From the NCBI GenBank assembly GCA_045601525.1, contig JAZRZR010000042.1, positions 1 to 15,741 on the forward strand: 15,741 nt of DNA, written 5' to 3'. This DNA comes from SIG565 sp045601525. Lineage in GTDB: Bacteria > Bacillota > Clostridia > Oscillospirales > Acutalibacteraceae. Below the pieces are notes generated by a model. It was not told the DNA's origin. It saw only the letters and a list, made by a program, of their open reading frames with translations, and searched no databases. Below are positions 1 through 6,790 of the stretch, in pieces. The position numbers were made by a program, and so were the translations under genes. Each line of letters starts with the position of its first letter. Position 1 is the first letter of the stretch.

Positions 1-4
1 CCAT
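1..4 (-). CDS. Start codon of the next spc-operon gene (probably 30S protein S14)
   Basis: Only an ATG and one following base (positions 4 to 1 on the minus strand) lie inside the window. They are preceded by a strong purine-rich ribosome binding site (AAGGAGAAGG, about positions 9-18) that overlaps the rplE stop codon. In the standard spc operon the gene after rplE is rpsN (S14), so this is the likely identity. No protein sequence is visible, so the name is inferred purely from gene order. Confidence 0.5.
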
Positions 5-16
5 AATTCCTTCTCC

Positions 17-556
17 TTACTTCGCAAACGGAGCGCCCATAAGTTTAAGTAACTCACGTGCTTCTTCGTCGTTGGTTGCAGTTGTAACAAAGATAATGTC
101 CATACCGCGAACCTTATCGATTTTATCGTACTCAATTTCAGGGAAAATAAGCTGTTCCTTGATACCCATAGCATAGTTGCCGCGGCCATCAAATGAATCT
201 GCGCTTATGCCTCTGAAGTCACGTACTCTCGGGAGAGCAATGTTGAAGAGTTTGTAAACAAACTCATACATTTTCTCGCCTCTGAGTGTAACTTTTGCGC
301 CAATCGGCATACCCTCACGGAGCTTGAAGTTCGCAACCGACTTCTTTGCCTTACAGGGAACAGCCTTTTGACCTGTGATTTTGCCAAGGTCGCCGATGAT
401 AGCATCGATAACCTTTGCGTTATCCTTTGCCTCGCCGCAACCTACATTGATAACAACCTTATCGAGCTTCGGAATTTGCATGACGCTCTTATAATTGTAC
501 TTTGCCATCAATGCAGGAGCGATATTTTGTTTATAATCGTCCTTTAATACTGACAT
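17..556 (-). CDS. rplE: 50S ribosomal protein L5
   Basis: L5 is a large-subunit protein of the central protuberance that binds 5S rRNA and contacts the P-site tRNA. The 179-residue product is the normal bacterial length and is recognisable along its whole length, for example the PKLDKVVINVGCGEA segment near residue 29 and the IFPEIEYDKIDKVRGMDI segment near residue 137. The ATG at 556 is preceded by AAGGAG (565-570). A second ATG five bases upstream is out of frame. It lies between rplX and the next spc gene, as in other bacteria, and is expressed from the same polycistronic transcript. Confidence 0.97.
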   Translation of the reverse strand: MSVLKDDYKQNIAPALMAKYNYKSVMQIPKLDKVVINVGCGEAKDNAKVIDAIIGDLGKITGQKAVPCKAKKSVANFKLREGMPIGAKVTLRGEKMYEFVYKLFNIALPRVRDFRGISADSFDGRGNYAMGIKEQLIFPEIEYDKIDKVRGMDIIFVTTATNDEEARELLKLMGAPFAK

Positions 557-575
557 GTCATGTTCTCCTTATCTC

Positions 576-899
576 TTAAAAGGTTTCGCCGCACTTTTTG
601 CACATGCGGTCTTTCTTACCGTCAGCATAAATCTTATGACCTATGCGAGTGGGTTTGTTACATTTGGGGCACACAACCTGTACTTTACAAGCATAGATTG
701 GGCTCTCGGTTTCAATTATACCGGAGGGGTCACCAGCCTTGCGGGGTTTAACATGCTTTTTAACGATGTTAAGACCCTCAACAATAACCTTACCCTCTTC
801 CGGGCTAACCTCAAGGACTTTACCGGTTTTGCCACGGTATTTGTCGTCTCCTGTGAGGAGGATTACAGTATCGCCTGTTTTAATGTGAAGTTTATTCAT
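576..899 (-). CDS. rplX: 50S ribosomal protein L24
   Basis: L24 is an early assembly-initiator protein that binds the 5' domain of 23S rRNA near the polypeptide exit. The product has 107 residues. Its N-terminal KOW-type segment is visible (KTGDTVILLTGDDKYRGKTG, residues 7-26). The C-terminal part carries two cysteine pairs, VCPKC (residue 77 region) and MCKKCGE (residue 98 region), consistent with the zinc-ribbon tail found in many Firmicutes L24 proteins. The ribosome binding site GGGAGG (908-913) lies just before the rplN stop codon. The gene sits between rplN and rplE, the standard spc order. Confidence 0.97.
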   Translation of the reverse strand: MNKLHIKTGDTVILLTGDDKYRGKTGKVLEVSPEEGKVIVEGLNIVKKHVKPRKAGDPSGIIETESPIYACKVQVVCPKCNKPTRIGHKIYADGKKDRMCKKCGETF

Positions 900-914
900 T
901 TTCTCGACCTCCCA

Positions 915-1283
915 TTAAATTACTTCCGGAGCAAGAGAAAGAATTTTTGTATAATCCTTATCACGAAGCTCACGGGCTACTGGTCCAAAGATACGAGTGC
1001 CGCGGGGGTTCTTATCCTCACGGATAATTACTGCTGCGTTCTCGTCAAATCTGATGTATGTGCCATCATTACGACGAAGGCCCTTTGCAGAACGAACTAC
1101 AACTGCCTTTACTACATCGCCCTTCTTAACTGTACCGCCGGGTGCAGCCTTTTTAACAGAAGCAACGATTACATCGCCAATGTTGGCATACCTCCTTTTG
1201 GAGCCTCCAAGTACACGAATGCACATAATTTCTTTAGCGCCGGTATTGTCAGCAACCTTGAGGTAACTCTGTTGTTGTATCAC
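915..1283 (-). CDS. rplN: 50S ribosomal protein L14
   Basis: L14 is a highly conserved 50S protein that sits at the subunit interface and forms an intersubunit bridge with 16S rRNA. The 122-residue length is exactly typical, and the opening (IQQQSYLKVADNTGAKEIMC) and the ending (REKDYTKI-like DKDYTKILSLAPEVI) are hallmarks. The start codon is GTG at 1283-1281 rather than ATG. It is fixed by AAGGAGG at 1292-1298 and by the universal MIQ start of the family. It is the first gene of the spc-type group and follows rpsQ by 18 nt with no visible promoter between them, so the S10 and spc sets are probably co-transcribed. Confidence 0.98.
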   Translation of the reverse strand: MIQQQSYLKVADNTGAKEIMCIRVLGGSKRRYANIGDVIVASVKKAAPGGTVKKGDVVKAVVVRSAKGLRRNDGTYIRFDENAAVIIREDKNPRGTRIFGPVARELRDKDYTKILSLAPEVI

Positions 1284-1301
1284 AGTGTTTTCCTCCTTAA
1301 A

Positions 1302-1559
1302 CTACTTAGCCTTTTCAACTATTTGAGCTACGCGCCATCTCTTGTCCTTGGACAACGGGCGTGTTTCCATAATGAGTACTCTATCGCCGATATTGCAAGC
1401 GTTTTCCTCATCATGAGCCTTAAGTCTAATAGTGTTTTTAATAATCTTCTTATAGAGTGGGTGCTTTACGTTGTCTTCGATAGCAACTACAACGGTTTTA
1501 TCCATTTTATTGCTTACAACCTTACCTACTCTTGTTTTACGAAGGTTTCTTTCGCTCAT
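1302..1559 (-). CDS. rpsQ: 30S ribosomal protein S17
   Basis: S17 is a primary 16S rRNA-binding protein of the small subunit and helps organise the 5' domain during assembly. The 85-residue protein matches the family over its length: RKTRVGKVVSNKMDKTVVVA near residue 7, HPLYKKII near residue 33 and GDRVLIMETRPLSKDKRWR near residue 58. ATG at 1559 is preceded by a GGGGAGG site. It is the last gene of the classical S10 group and is followed directly by rplN. Confidence 0.97.
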   Translation of the reverse strand: MSERNLRKTRVGKVVSNKMDKTVVVAIEDNVKHPLYKKIIKNTIRLKAHDEENACNIGDRVLIMETRPLSKDKRWRVAQIVEKAK

Positions 1560-1579
1560 TTGCTTTACCTCCCCTTGAA

Positions 1580-1786
1580 TTACGCCTTGATGCTGTCTTT
1601 GATTTCAATCTCACGAATAACAGTCTTTACTCGTGCGATATCTTTCTTAACAGCATTGATACGTGTCGGGTTGTCGAGCTGGTTAATGGCAAGTTGGAAA
1701 CGCAAATTGAACAGTTCTTCTTTAAGCTTTGCCAACTTATCATTAAGTTCAGGTAAAGTCAATTCTCTGATTTCCTTTGAATTCAT
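1580..1786 (-). CDS. rpmC: 50S ribosomal protein L29
   Basis: L29 is a small two-helix protein close to the nascent-chain exit site of the 50S subunit, next to L23, where signal recognition particle and trigger factor dock. The 68 residues show the classic pattern: a first helix with ELTLPELNDKLAKLKEELFN and then the LRFQLA motif near residue 28. Its ATG overlaps the rplP stop codon by one base (TAATG), which suggests translational coupling. The ribosome binding site is weak (GGTGAG inside the end of rplP), which fits coupling. Confidence 0.96.
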   Translation of the reverse strand: MNSKEIRELTLPELNDKLAKLKEELFNLRFQLAINQLDNPTRINAVKKDIARVKTVIREIEIKDSIKA

Positions 1787-2211
1787 TACTGCTCACCACC
1801 CTGTTCTTCTTTAGTTACAAACTTACATTTAATAGGAAGCTTGTTTGCAGCAAGACGCATAGCTTCTCTTGCTAATTCCTCACTAACGCCGCCGATTTCG
1901 AACATAACTCTGCCCGGCTTAACAACGGCTACCCAATACTCAGGTGAACCTTTACCTGAACCCATTCGAGTTTCAGCAGGTTTCTCAGTGATAGGCTTAT
2001 CGGGGAAGATTTTAATCCATACCTGACCGCCACGTTTGATGTAACGAGTCATAGCAATACGGGCTGCTTCAATCTGATTGGAGGTAATCCACGCAGGTTC
2101 AAGAGCCTGAAGACCAAAATTACCGTATGTTACGGTGTTACCTCTCGAAGCAGTACCGGTCAAACGACCACGGTGTACTCTACGATATTTTACGCGCTTA
2201 GGCAATAACAT
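1786..2211 (-). CDS. rplP: 50S ribosomal protein L16
   Basis: L16 is a late-assembling 50S protein that contacts A-site tRNA and helps shape the peptidyl-transferase region. The 141-residue product opens with MLLPKRVKYRRVHRGR and contains the signature KPAETRMGSGKGSPEYWV (about residues 77-94). The start overlaps the rpsC stop as TAATG and has AAGGAGG about nine bases upstream, inside the end of rpsC. It ends in another TAATG junction with rpmC, so rpsC, rplP and rpmC form a run of coupled genes. Confidence 0.98.
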   Translation of the reverse strand: MLLPKRVKYRRVHRGRLTGTASRGNTVTYGNFGLQALEPAWITSNQIEAARIAMTRYIKRGGQVWIKIFPDKPITEKPAETRMGSGKGSPEYWVAVVKPGRVMFEIGGVSEELAREAMRLAANKLPIKCKFVTKEEQGGEQ

Positions 2212-2876
2212 TAGCGGGCGCCTCCTTCCTTAGAAGTCTTGCGAGAATCATGAAGAACTTCGCCCTTGTAAATCCAAACCTTTACGCCAAGACGACCATA
2301 GGTTGTTGCAGCCTCTGCAAAACCATAATCGATGTCAGCACGGATGGTTTGAAGCGGAATAGTGCCTTCGTGATATTGTTCGCTTCTTGCGATTTCAGCA
2401 CCGCCCAAGCGACCTGAAACCATAATCTTGATACCCTTTGCGCCGGACTTCATAGCACGGCTGATAGCCATCTTCATAGCACGACGGAAGGATACACGTT
2501 TCTCGAGCTGGTCAGCAACGCTTTCAGCAACGAGTGTTGAATTTATGTCAGGGTTTTTAACCTCAACAATGTTGATGTTTACAGGCTGACCGAGTTTCTC
2601 TTGGCAAAGAGCACGGAGTTTCTCAATCTCGGCACCGTTACGGCCGATTACGATACCCGGCTTTGCACAGTGAATGTGAAGTCTGATTTTTGAGCCTGTA
2701 CGCTCAATTTCAATCTTCGGTACGCCTGCAGCGCTAAGTGTTTTCTTTAGAAACTTACGGAGGTTATAGTCCTCAACTAAAGTGTCACCGAAAACTTTAT
2801 CATTAGCGAACCAACGGGAATCCCAGTTCTTGATTACGCCTACACGATAACCGTGCGGATTAACTTTCTGGCCCAT
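2211..2876 (-). CDS. rpsC: 30S ribosomal protein S3
   Basis: S3 lies at the mRNA entry tunnel of the small subunit and contributes to the ribosomal helicase activity. The 221-residue protein starts MGQKVNPHGYRVGVIK, as expected. It has a type II KH RNA-binding domain (roughly residues 38-106) with its GxxG loop as GRNG at 78-81, and a C-terminal S3 domain containing GAKGIKIMVSGRLGGAEIAR near residue 143. An AAGGAGG site precedes the ATG at 2876. Gene order rplV-rpsC-rplP is standard. Confidence 0.98.
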   Translation of the reverse strand: MGQKVNPHGYRVGVIKNWDSRWFANDKVFGDTLVEDYNLRKFLKKTLSAAGVPKIEIERTGSKIRLHIHCAKPGIVIGRNGAEIEKLRALCQEKLGQPVNINIVEVKNPDINSTLVAESVADQLEKRVSFRRAMKMAISRAMKSGAKGIKIMVSGRLGGAEIARSEQYHEGTIPLQTIRADIDYGFAEAATTYGRLGVKVWIYKGEVLHDSRKTSKEGGAR

Positions 2877-2892
2877 AATTTAACCTCCTTCT

Positions 2893-3231
2893 TTAGTCTT
2901 CACGTTCTTTAAGAACGATAGTAACATGGCTTGTTCTCTTTAAGATGCGATGTGCTCTGCCGTGGTCCTTCGGACGAATTCTCTTAAGAGTGGGTCCGGG
3001 GCATACAAAGCACTCAGCAACGTAAAGCTTAGAAACATCCATATTGTGATTATTTTCAGCATTAGCCATAGCTGATGCCAAAAGCTTTTCTACATACTCA
3101 CAAGCAGACTTGGGAGTAAATTTAAGAATAGCCATTGCCTTATCGGCATCTTGATTGCGGATTAAATCCAACACAATCTTCACCTTACGGGGTGAAATGC
3201 GAGCATACTTCAAAATTGCTCTTGCTTCCAT
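2893..3231 (-). CDS. rplV: 50S ribosomal protein L22
   Basis: L22 binds all domains of 23S rRNA, and its long beta-hairpin lines the constriction of the nascent-peptide exit tunnel, where macrolide-resistance and arrest mutations map. The 112 residues begin with the conserved ARAILKYARISPRKVKIVLD. The hairpin region (CPGPTLKRIRPKDHGRAHRI, about residues 77-96) is intact. ATG at 3231 has GGAAGGAG upstream. The gene follows rpsS in the usual S10 order. Confidence 0.97.
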   Translation of the reverse strand: MEARAILKYARISPRKVKIVLDLIRNQDADKAMAILKFTPKSACEYVEKLLASAMANAENNHNMDVSKLYVAECFVCPGPTLKRIRPKDHGRAHRILKRTSHVTIVLKERED

Positions 3232-3249
3232 TGTTTACTCTCCTTCCGC

Positions 3250-3522
3250 TTATTTTGTGGTTTTTGCACCGGCGTGGCCCTTGAATGTTCTTGTGGGGGC
3301 GAACTCGCCGAGTTTATGACCAACCATATCCTCTGTTACATATACCGGAACATGCTTGCGTCCATCATGAACAGCGAATGTGTGTCCAACGAAATCGGGG
3401 AATATGGTTGAGGAACGTGACCAAGTTTTGAGAATTCTCTTTTCACCGGCAGCGTTCATTTCCTGAACTCTTTTTAGCAACACGGGTTGCACAAAAGGTC
3501 CCTTTTTAATACTTCTACCCAT
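3250..3522 (-). CDS. rpsS: 30S ribosomal protein S19
   Basis: S19 lies in the head of the 30S subunit, binds 16S rRNA with S13 and contacts the A-site finger of the large subunit. The 90-residue length is typical. Family landmarks are MGRSIKKGPFV at the start, TWSRSSTIFPDFVGHTFAVH in the middle (about residues 33-52) and KLGEFAPTRTFKGHAG near the end. ATG at 3522 is preceded by AAAGGAG. It lies between rplB and rplV. Confidence 0.98.
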   Translation of the reverse strand: MGRSIKKGPFVQPVLLKRVQEMNAAGEKRILKTWSRSSTIFPDFVGHTFAVHDGRKHVPVYVTEDMVGHKLGEFAPTRTFKGHAGAKTTK

Positions 3523-3542
3523 AATGATTCTCCTTTCGTTGA

Positions 3543-4373
3543 TTACTTAGAGCGACGCTTGATAATATACTTATCAGACTGCTTCTTCTTATCTCTTGTC
3601 TTATAACCAAGAGCGGGTTTACCCCAAGGTGTTACAGGACCGGGACGGCCGATAGGTGATTTACCTTCACCACCACCGTGCGGGTGGTCGCAGGGGTTCA
3701 TTACAGAACCGCGTACGGTCGGACGCCAACCCATGTGACGCTTACGGCCTGCTTTACCGTAGTTTACATTGCTGTGCTCAGGGTTGCTTACCTGACCAAC
3801 AGTTGCCATACAGTTTGCAGGTACATTTCTAAGTTCGCCTGAGGGCAAACGAAGAAGTGCCATACCATTTTCCTTAGCCATAAGCTGTGCCATATTACCT
3901 GCTGAACGAGCAAGTTGAGCACCCTTACCGGGATAAAGCTCGATATTGTGGATAATTGTACCAACGGGAATGCTGCTTAAAGGAAGCGCATTACCAACCT
4001 TGATATCAACTGCTGTACCGCTTACAACCTTGTCGCCTACCTTAAGACCGATAGGTGCAATGATGTAGCTCTTAACGCCGTCTTCATACTGAATGAGGGC
4101 GATGAATGCAGAACGGTTGGGGTCGTACTCAAGAGTCATAACTGTTGCGGGAATATCGAAACGGTTTCTCTTGAAATCGATTACTCTGTACTTTCTGCGG
4201 TTACCGCCGCCTCTATGGCGAACGGTGATGCGGCCATAACTATTACGACCAGCATTTTTCTTGATAGGCTCAAGCAAACTTCTTTCCGGTGCTACCTTGG
4301 ACAACTCGGAATAATCCATTGTTGTCATACCGCGGCGGCCGGGAGTAGTCGGCTTGTAGTGTTTAATAGCCAT
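3543..4373 (-). CDS. rplB: 50S ribosomal protein L2
   Basis: L2 is one of the most conserved ribosomal proteins. It is needed for subunit association and for peptidyl-transferase activity. The 276-residue product carries the basic RNA-binding domain (RHRGGGNRRKYRVIDFKR, about residues 52-69) and the C-terminal MNPCDHPHGGGEGKSPIGR segment. His230 of that segment corresponds to the histidine implicated near the catalytic centre. The start at 4373 has GGAGAG upstream. Unlike the other junctions of this operon, a 90-nt spacer with hairpins separates it from rplW. Confidence 0.98.
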   Translation of the reverse strand: MAIKHYKPTTPGRRGMTTMDYSELSKVAPERSLLEPIKKNAGRNSYGRITVRHRGGGNRRKYRVIDFKRNRFDIPATVMTLEYDPNRSAFIALIQYEDGVKSYIIAPIGLKVGDKVVSGTAVDIKVGNALPLSSIPVGTIIHNIELYPGKGAQLARSAGNMAQLMAKENGMALLRLPSGELRNVPANCMATVGQVSNPEHSNVNYGKAGRKRHMGWRPTVRGSVMNPCDHPHGGGEGKSPIGRPGPVTPWGKPALGYKTRDKKKQSDKYIIKRRSK

Positions 4374-4427
4374 TTTTATTCACTCTCCTATTTTGGCTTA
4401 GCGAAGCGTTATGCTTCATACATCACC

Positions 4428-4448
4428 TGAAATTAATGTATAATTTCA
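4428..4448 (-). promoter_or_regulatory. Intercistronic hairpin between rplW and rplB
   Basis: The 90-nt gap between rplW and rplB contains a perfect 8-bp stem, TGAAATTA paired with TAATTTCA around a five-base loop. A smaller GAAGC/GCTTC stem-loop lies just downstream (about 4401-4415). Neither is followed by a T-run, so it is not a classical terminator. An RNA processing site, a stability element or a translational control site for rplB are all possible. Most other gaps in this operon are below about 20 nt. Confidence 0.5.
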
Positions 4449-4463
4449 TGAACTACTGACAGA

Positions 4464-4757
4464 TTACATTAAACCATCGAAGAACTCAATCGGCTTAGAA
4501 TCTGCTTTAAGTGTTACGATTGCTTTTTTCCAAGAAGAAGTATAGCCGCTGTAACGGCCCATACGTCTTGCCTTGCCGCGAACCGAAATTGTGTTTACCT
4601 TTGCAACCTTTACCTTGAAAAGCTCTTCAACGGCATTTGCAATCTCGATTTTGTTAGCAGAAGAACTAACCTTAAAGGTGTACTTCTTGTCAGCAATACC
4701 TGACATGCTTTTTTCGGTGATTACCGGAGCGATAATGATATCCTGTGCGGTTTTCAT
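4464..4757 (-). CDS. rplW: 50S ribosomal protein L23
   Basis: L23 sits at the peptide exit and is the docking point for trigger factor and the signal recognition particle. The 97-residue product has the conserved opening IIIAPVITEKSM (about residues 6-17), the FKVSSSANKIEIANAVEELF helix region, and the extended loop region RMGRYSGYTSSWKKAIVTL (about 65-83). The ATG overlaps the rplD stop as TAATG. A strong GAGGAGG ribosome binding site lies inside the end of rplD, so coupling is likely but not essential. Confidence 0.97.
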   Translation of the reverse strand: MKTAQDIIIAPVITEKSMSGIADKKYTFKVSSSANKIEIANAVEELFKVKVAKVNTISVRGKARRMGRYSGYTSSWKKAIVTLKADSKPIEFFDGLM

Positions 4758-5380
4758 TATGCATACACCTCCTCGAATTTAGCCACAGCACTCTTAACGA
4801 TTACTACGGTATCAGCATTGATAACGTCGTATGTGTTAATTGTGTTAACCTGTGCAGATTTAACTCCCGGAATATTTGCAATGCTCTTAACAGCAAATGA
4901 ATTGTTGTCTGCTAATATAATGAGAGTTTTCTTTGCAGCGCCGATTGCTTTGAGGCAATCTGCAACTACCTTTGTTTTGTAAGCTTCAACCTTGAGTTCA
5001 TCAAGAACGATTAAGGACTTGTTGAGCACCTTATCAGAAAGAGCAGACTTTAATGCAAGCTTGCGTACCTTCTTGTTGAGGCTATATGAATAGTCTCTGG
5101 GCTTGGGTGCGTGAACAATACCACCGTGTCTCCACTGGGGTGCTCTTGTTGAACCCTGTCTTGCGTGACCTGTACCCTTTTGTCTCCAAGGCTTTTTGCC
5201 GCCGCCGGAAACTTCGGTACGGGTTAATGTGGACTGAGTGCCCTGGCGTTGATTTGCAAGATAATTTACAACTGCCATGTGCATAACTACTGCATTGGGC
5301 TCAATACCGAAAATGGCATCGCTTAATTTGATTTTGCCGACATTGTTACCGGCCATATCCAATACTGCTACATTAGGCAT
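4757..5380 (-). CDS. rplD: 50S ribosomal protein L4
   Basis: L4 lines the exit tunnel opposite L22. In Escherichia coli it also represses its own S10 operon by acting on the leader. The tunnel-loop signature is visible: TEVSGGGKKPWRQKGTGHAR and the following RAPQWRHGGIVHAPKPRDY (about residues 53-95). I chose the ATG at 5380 (207 residues, PNVAVLDMAGNNVG), because AAGGAG at 5389-5394 lies eight bases upstream. An in-frame GTG three codons earlier falls inside that ribosome binding site and is unlikely to be used. Whether L4 controls this operon is not visible here. Confidence 0.97.
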   Translation of the reverse strand: MPNVAVLDMAGNNVGKIKLSDAIFGIEPNAVVMHMAVVNYLANQRQGTQSTLTRTEVSGGGKKPWRQKGTGHARQGSTRAPQWRHGGIVHAPKPRDYSYSLNKKVRKLALKSALSDKVLNKSLIVLDELKVEAYKTKVVADCLKAIGAAKKTLIILADNNSFAVKSIANIPGVKSAQVNTINTYDVINADTVVIVKSAVAKFEEVYA

Positions 5381-5388
5381 ATAAAACA

Positions 5389-5394
5389 CTCCTT
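5389..5394 (-). promoter_or_regulatory. Ribosome binding site deciding the rplD start
   Basis: AAGGAG on the minus strand, eight bases before ATG 5380. It overlaps the in-frame GTG at 5389, which rules that codon out as the practical start. Confidence 0.85.
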
Positions 5395-5397
5395 CCC

Positions 5398-6030
5398 TTA
5401 TGCTTTGACACTATCGAAAAGAACAACAATGCCGCCCTTGGGGCCGGGAACGGCGCCCTTTACTGCAATGATGTTGTTTTCAGCATCAATCTTTACTACA
5501 CTCAAGTTTTGAACGGTTACGCGCTCGTTACCCAAGTGACCTGCCATCTTTTTACCTTTGAATACACGAGAGGGGCTTGAGCACGCACCGAGCGAACCGC
5601 CGTGACGTGATACAGGACCTGTACCGTGTGATTCCTTAAGACGATGGAAATTCCAGCGCTTGATTGTGCCGGCATAGCCTTTACCCTTTGAGGTGCCGCG
5701 TACATCCACTGCTTCACCCTCGGCGAATATGTCAGCCTTAATAATGTCGCCAACATTCAAACCGTTGATATCGCTTAAACGGAATTCGCGAAGAACCTTT
5801 TTAGGAGCTACATCGCCTTTTGCAAAGTGGCCCTTCATAGGACCGTTAACCTTTGAAGCCTTCATATCGCCGTAGCCGATTTGAACTGCTTCATAACCGT
5901 CGTTTTCAACTGTCTTCTTTTGGGTTACCACACAGGGACCTGCTTCAATAACAGTTACGGGAACAACGTTACCGTTAGCATCGAATAATTGAGTCATGCC
6001 CAATTTTTTACCTACGATTGCTTTGTTCAT
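5398..6030 (-). CDS. rplC: 50S ribosomal protein L3
   Basis: L3 is an assembly-initiating 50S protein whose central loop reaches toward the peptidyl-transferase centre. The 210-residue form starting at ATG 6030 begins NKAIVGKKLGMTQLFD, the normal N-terminus. It contains GTSKGKGYAGTIKRWNFHR (about residues 112-130), the central loop around SRHGGSLGACSSPSRVFKGKK and then MAGHLGNERVT. A longer in-frame extension to 6078 is rejected because AAAGGAGG (6040-6047) sits nine bases before ATG 6030. A small hairpin lies between rpsJ and this gene. Confidence 0.97.
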   Translation of the reverse strand: MNKAIVGKKLGMTQLFDANGNVVPVTVIEAGPCVVTQKKTVENDGYEAVQIGYGDMKASKVNGPMKGHFAKGDVAPKKVLREFRLSDINGLNVGDIIKADIFAEGEAVDVRGTSKGKGYAGTIKRWNFHRLKESHGTGPVSRHGGSLGACSSPSRVFKGKKMAGHLGNERVTVQNLSVVKIDAENNIIAVKGAVPGPKGGIVVLFDSVKA

Positions 6031-6039
6031 TTTTCTTTT

Positions 6040-6047
6040 CCTCCTTT
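6040..6047 (-). promoter_or_regulatory. Ribosome binding site deciding the rplC start
   Basis: AAAGGAGG on the minus strand, nine bases before ATG 6030. It supports the 210-residue L3 over the 226-residue open frame. Confidence 0.85.
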
Positions 6048-6055
6048 GGTTATTG

Positions 6056-6070
6056 GTTGGCACTGCCAAC
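6056..6070 (-). promoter_or_regulatory. Small hairpin in the rpsJ-rplC gap
   Basis: GTTGGC and GCCAAC form a perfect 6-bp stem with a three-base loop in the 58-nt gap between rpsJ and rplC, just upstream of the rplC ribosome binding site. It is not followed by a T-run, so it is not a terminator. Its role is unknown; a processing or stability element is possible. Confidence 0.45.
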
Positions 6071-6088
6071 ATGACCATACCGTGTCAA

Positions 6089-6400
6089 TTAGAGTTTAAT
6101 CTCTATTTCAACACCGGCAGGGAGCTCAAGGCTTGTCAGAGCTTCTACTGTTTTATTTGAAGGTCTGAGAATATCGATGAGCCTTTTGTGTGTTCTTGTT
6201 TCGAACTGTTCGCGGCTGTCCTTATATTTATGAACAGCGCGAAGGATTGTTACAACCTCTTTCTCGGTGGGGAGCGGAACCGGTCCCGATACGCGAGCAC
6301 CTGTACGTTTAGCGGTTTCCACAATCTTTTCTGCGGACTGATCTACAAGTGCGTGGTCGTAACCCTTGATTCTGATACGAATCTTTTCCTTTACTGCCAT
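6089..6400 (-). CDS. rpsJ: 30S ribosomal protein S10 (NusE)
   Basis: S10 is a small-subunit head protein that also acts as NusE, partnering NusB in transcription antitermination and linking NusG to the ribosome. The 103-residue form from ATG 6400 starts MAVKEKIRIRIKGYDH and shows the family signature RVSGPVPLPTEKEVVTILR and then the SREQFETRTHKRLIDI segment. An open frame continues 33 codons upstream, but it is leader sequence. AAGGAGG (6409-6415) sits right before ATG 6400. It is the first gene of the S10 operon and is preceded by a long structured leader. Confidence 0.98.
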   Translation of the reverse strand: MAVKEKIRIRIKGYDHALVDQSAEKIVETAKRTGARVSGPVPLPTEKEVVTILRAVHKYKDSREQFETRTHKRLIDILRPSNKTVEALTSLELPAGVEIEIKL

Positions 6401-6408
6401 TACTGTCG

Positions 6409-6415
6409 CCTCCTT
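6409..6415 (-). promoter_or_regulatory. Ribosome binding site deciding the rpsJ start
   Basis: A perfect AAGGAGG, eight bases before ATG 6400. It shows that the 33-codon in-frame extension upstream is untranslated leader. Confidence 0.88.
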
Positions 6416-6475
6416 AAATAGTTGGCGGGCAAAACTTACACCGTACCGTGTGTTTCTTTGCGGTACATTATAAAA

Positions 6476-6506
6476 CCGGATGTACTGGGGTCTCAGCAAA
6501 ATCCGG
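6476..6506 (-). promoter_or_regulatory. Possible attenuator hairpin in the S10 leader
   Basis: A 6-bp stem (CCGGAT with ATCCGG) encloses a smaller CTG/CAG pairing and is followed at once by TTTTAT on the minus strand. The T-run is short (four), so termination would be weak. It could serve as a pause or attenuation site within the leader. Confidence 0.35.
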
Positions 6507-6675
6507 GTACGGCAGTTCTCTGCCGTTGCACTTCACGGCTCGCAAGTTGCCGTTTGTGCTGGTACTAAGTTATTTTCGCCCGGTTTGAAATCGGACATAC
6601 TCCGCGGAAATTTCCTGACTCGAGGTCAGCCACCTCCCGCATCAACGCATATCTATACGCATAGCGTACTTTGGT

Positions 6676-6704
6676 ATGATACCATATTTCTTTACATAAT
6701 GCAA
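6676..6704 (-). promoter_or_regulatory. Promoter of the S10 operon
   Basis: On the minus strand TTGCAT (6699-6704) and TATCAT (6676-6681) are separated by 17 bases. A TG one base before the -10 box makes it an extended -10 promoter. The DNA just upstream (about 6705-6740) is dominated by A and T runs, like an UP element. This fits strong housekeeping sigma-A transcription of ribosomal genes, starting near 6669. Confidence 0.8.
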
Positions 6705-6741
6705 GCATTTTTTTGCAAAAAAATTAAAAAATTTTTAAGGG

Positions 6742-6782
6742 TAAAATATATAGGTGATAGCGCTCTGCTACCACCTATATAT
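6742..6782 (-). terminator. Terminator of the proS-HAD unit
   Basis: An 11-bp perfect stem (ATATATAGGTG with CACCTATATAT, 6746-6782) can be extended inside its loop by a TAGC/GCTA pairing. It lies about 10 bases after the HAD gene stop and is followed by TTTT and later T-rich sequence on the minus strand. It separates the proS-HAD transcript from the S10 promoter downstream. Confidence 0.8.
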
Positions 6783-6790
6783 AGTGTTGT

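Larger units (their letters stand above)
6401..6669 (-). promoter_or_regulatory. Structured 5' leader of the S10 operon
   Basis: About 269 nt separate the predicted transcription start (near 6669) from the rpsJ ATG, far more than ribosome binding needs. Several perfect stems can be read on the minus strand: CTGAC/GTCAG near 6617-6631, ACGGC/GCCGT inside GCAC/GTGC at 6528-6559, ACGGCAG/CTGCCGT with an AGAA loop at 6509-6526, CCGGAT/ATCCGG at 6476-6506 followed by TTTTAT, and GTACCG/CGGTAC at 6443-6466. This suggests a ribosomal-protein leader that controls the operon, for which L4 would be a candidate ligand by analogy with E. coli. I do not recognise a named leader family. Confidence 0.7.

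Noticed and set aside
555..1814. A 419-codon open frame on the plus strand, antisense to rplX, rplN, rpsQ and rpmC.
   Set aside because: It runs through four certain ribosomal-protein genes on the other strand, has no good ribosome binding site, and its translation resembles no protein; it is a by-product of codon use in those genes.
6565..6642. A 25-codon open frame in the S10 leader (ATG at 6642, TAG at 6565) that could be a leader peptide.
   Set aside because: There is no ribosome binding site before it and no run of regulatory codons, and it overlaps the structured region; chance is the simpler explanation.
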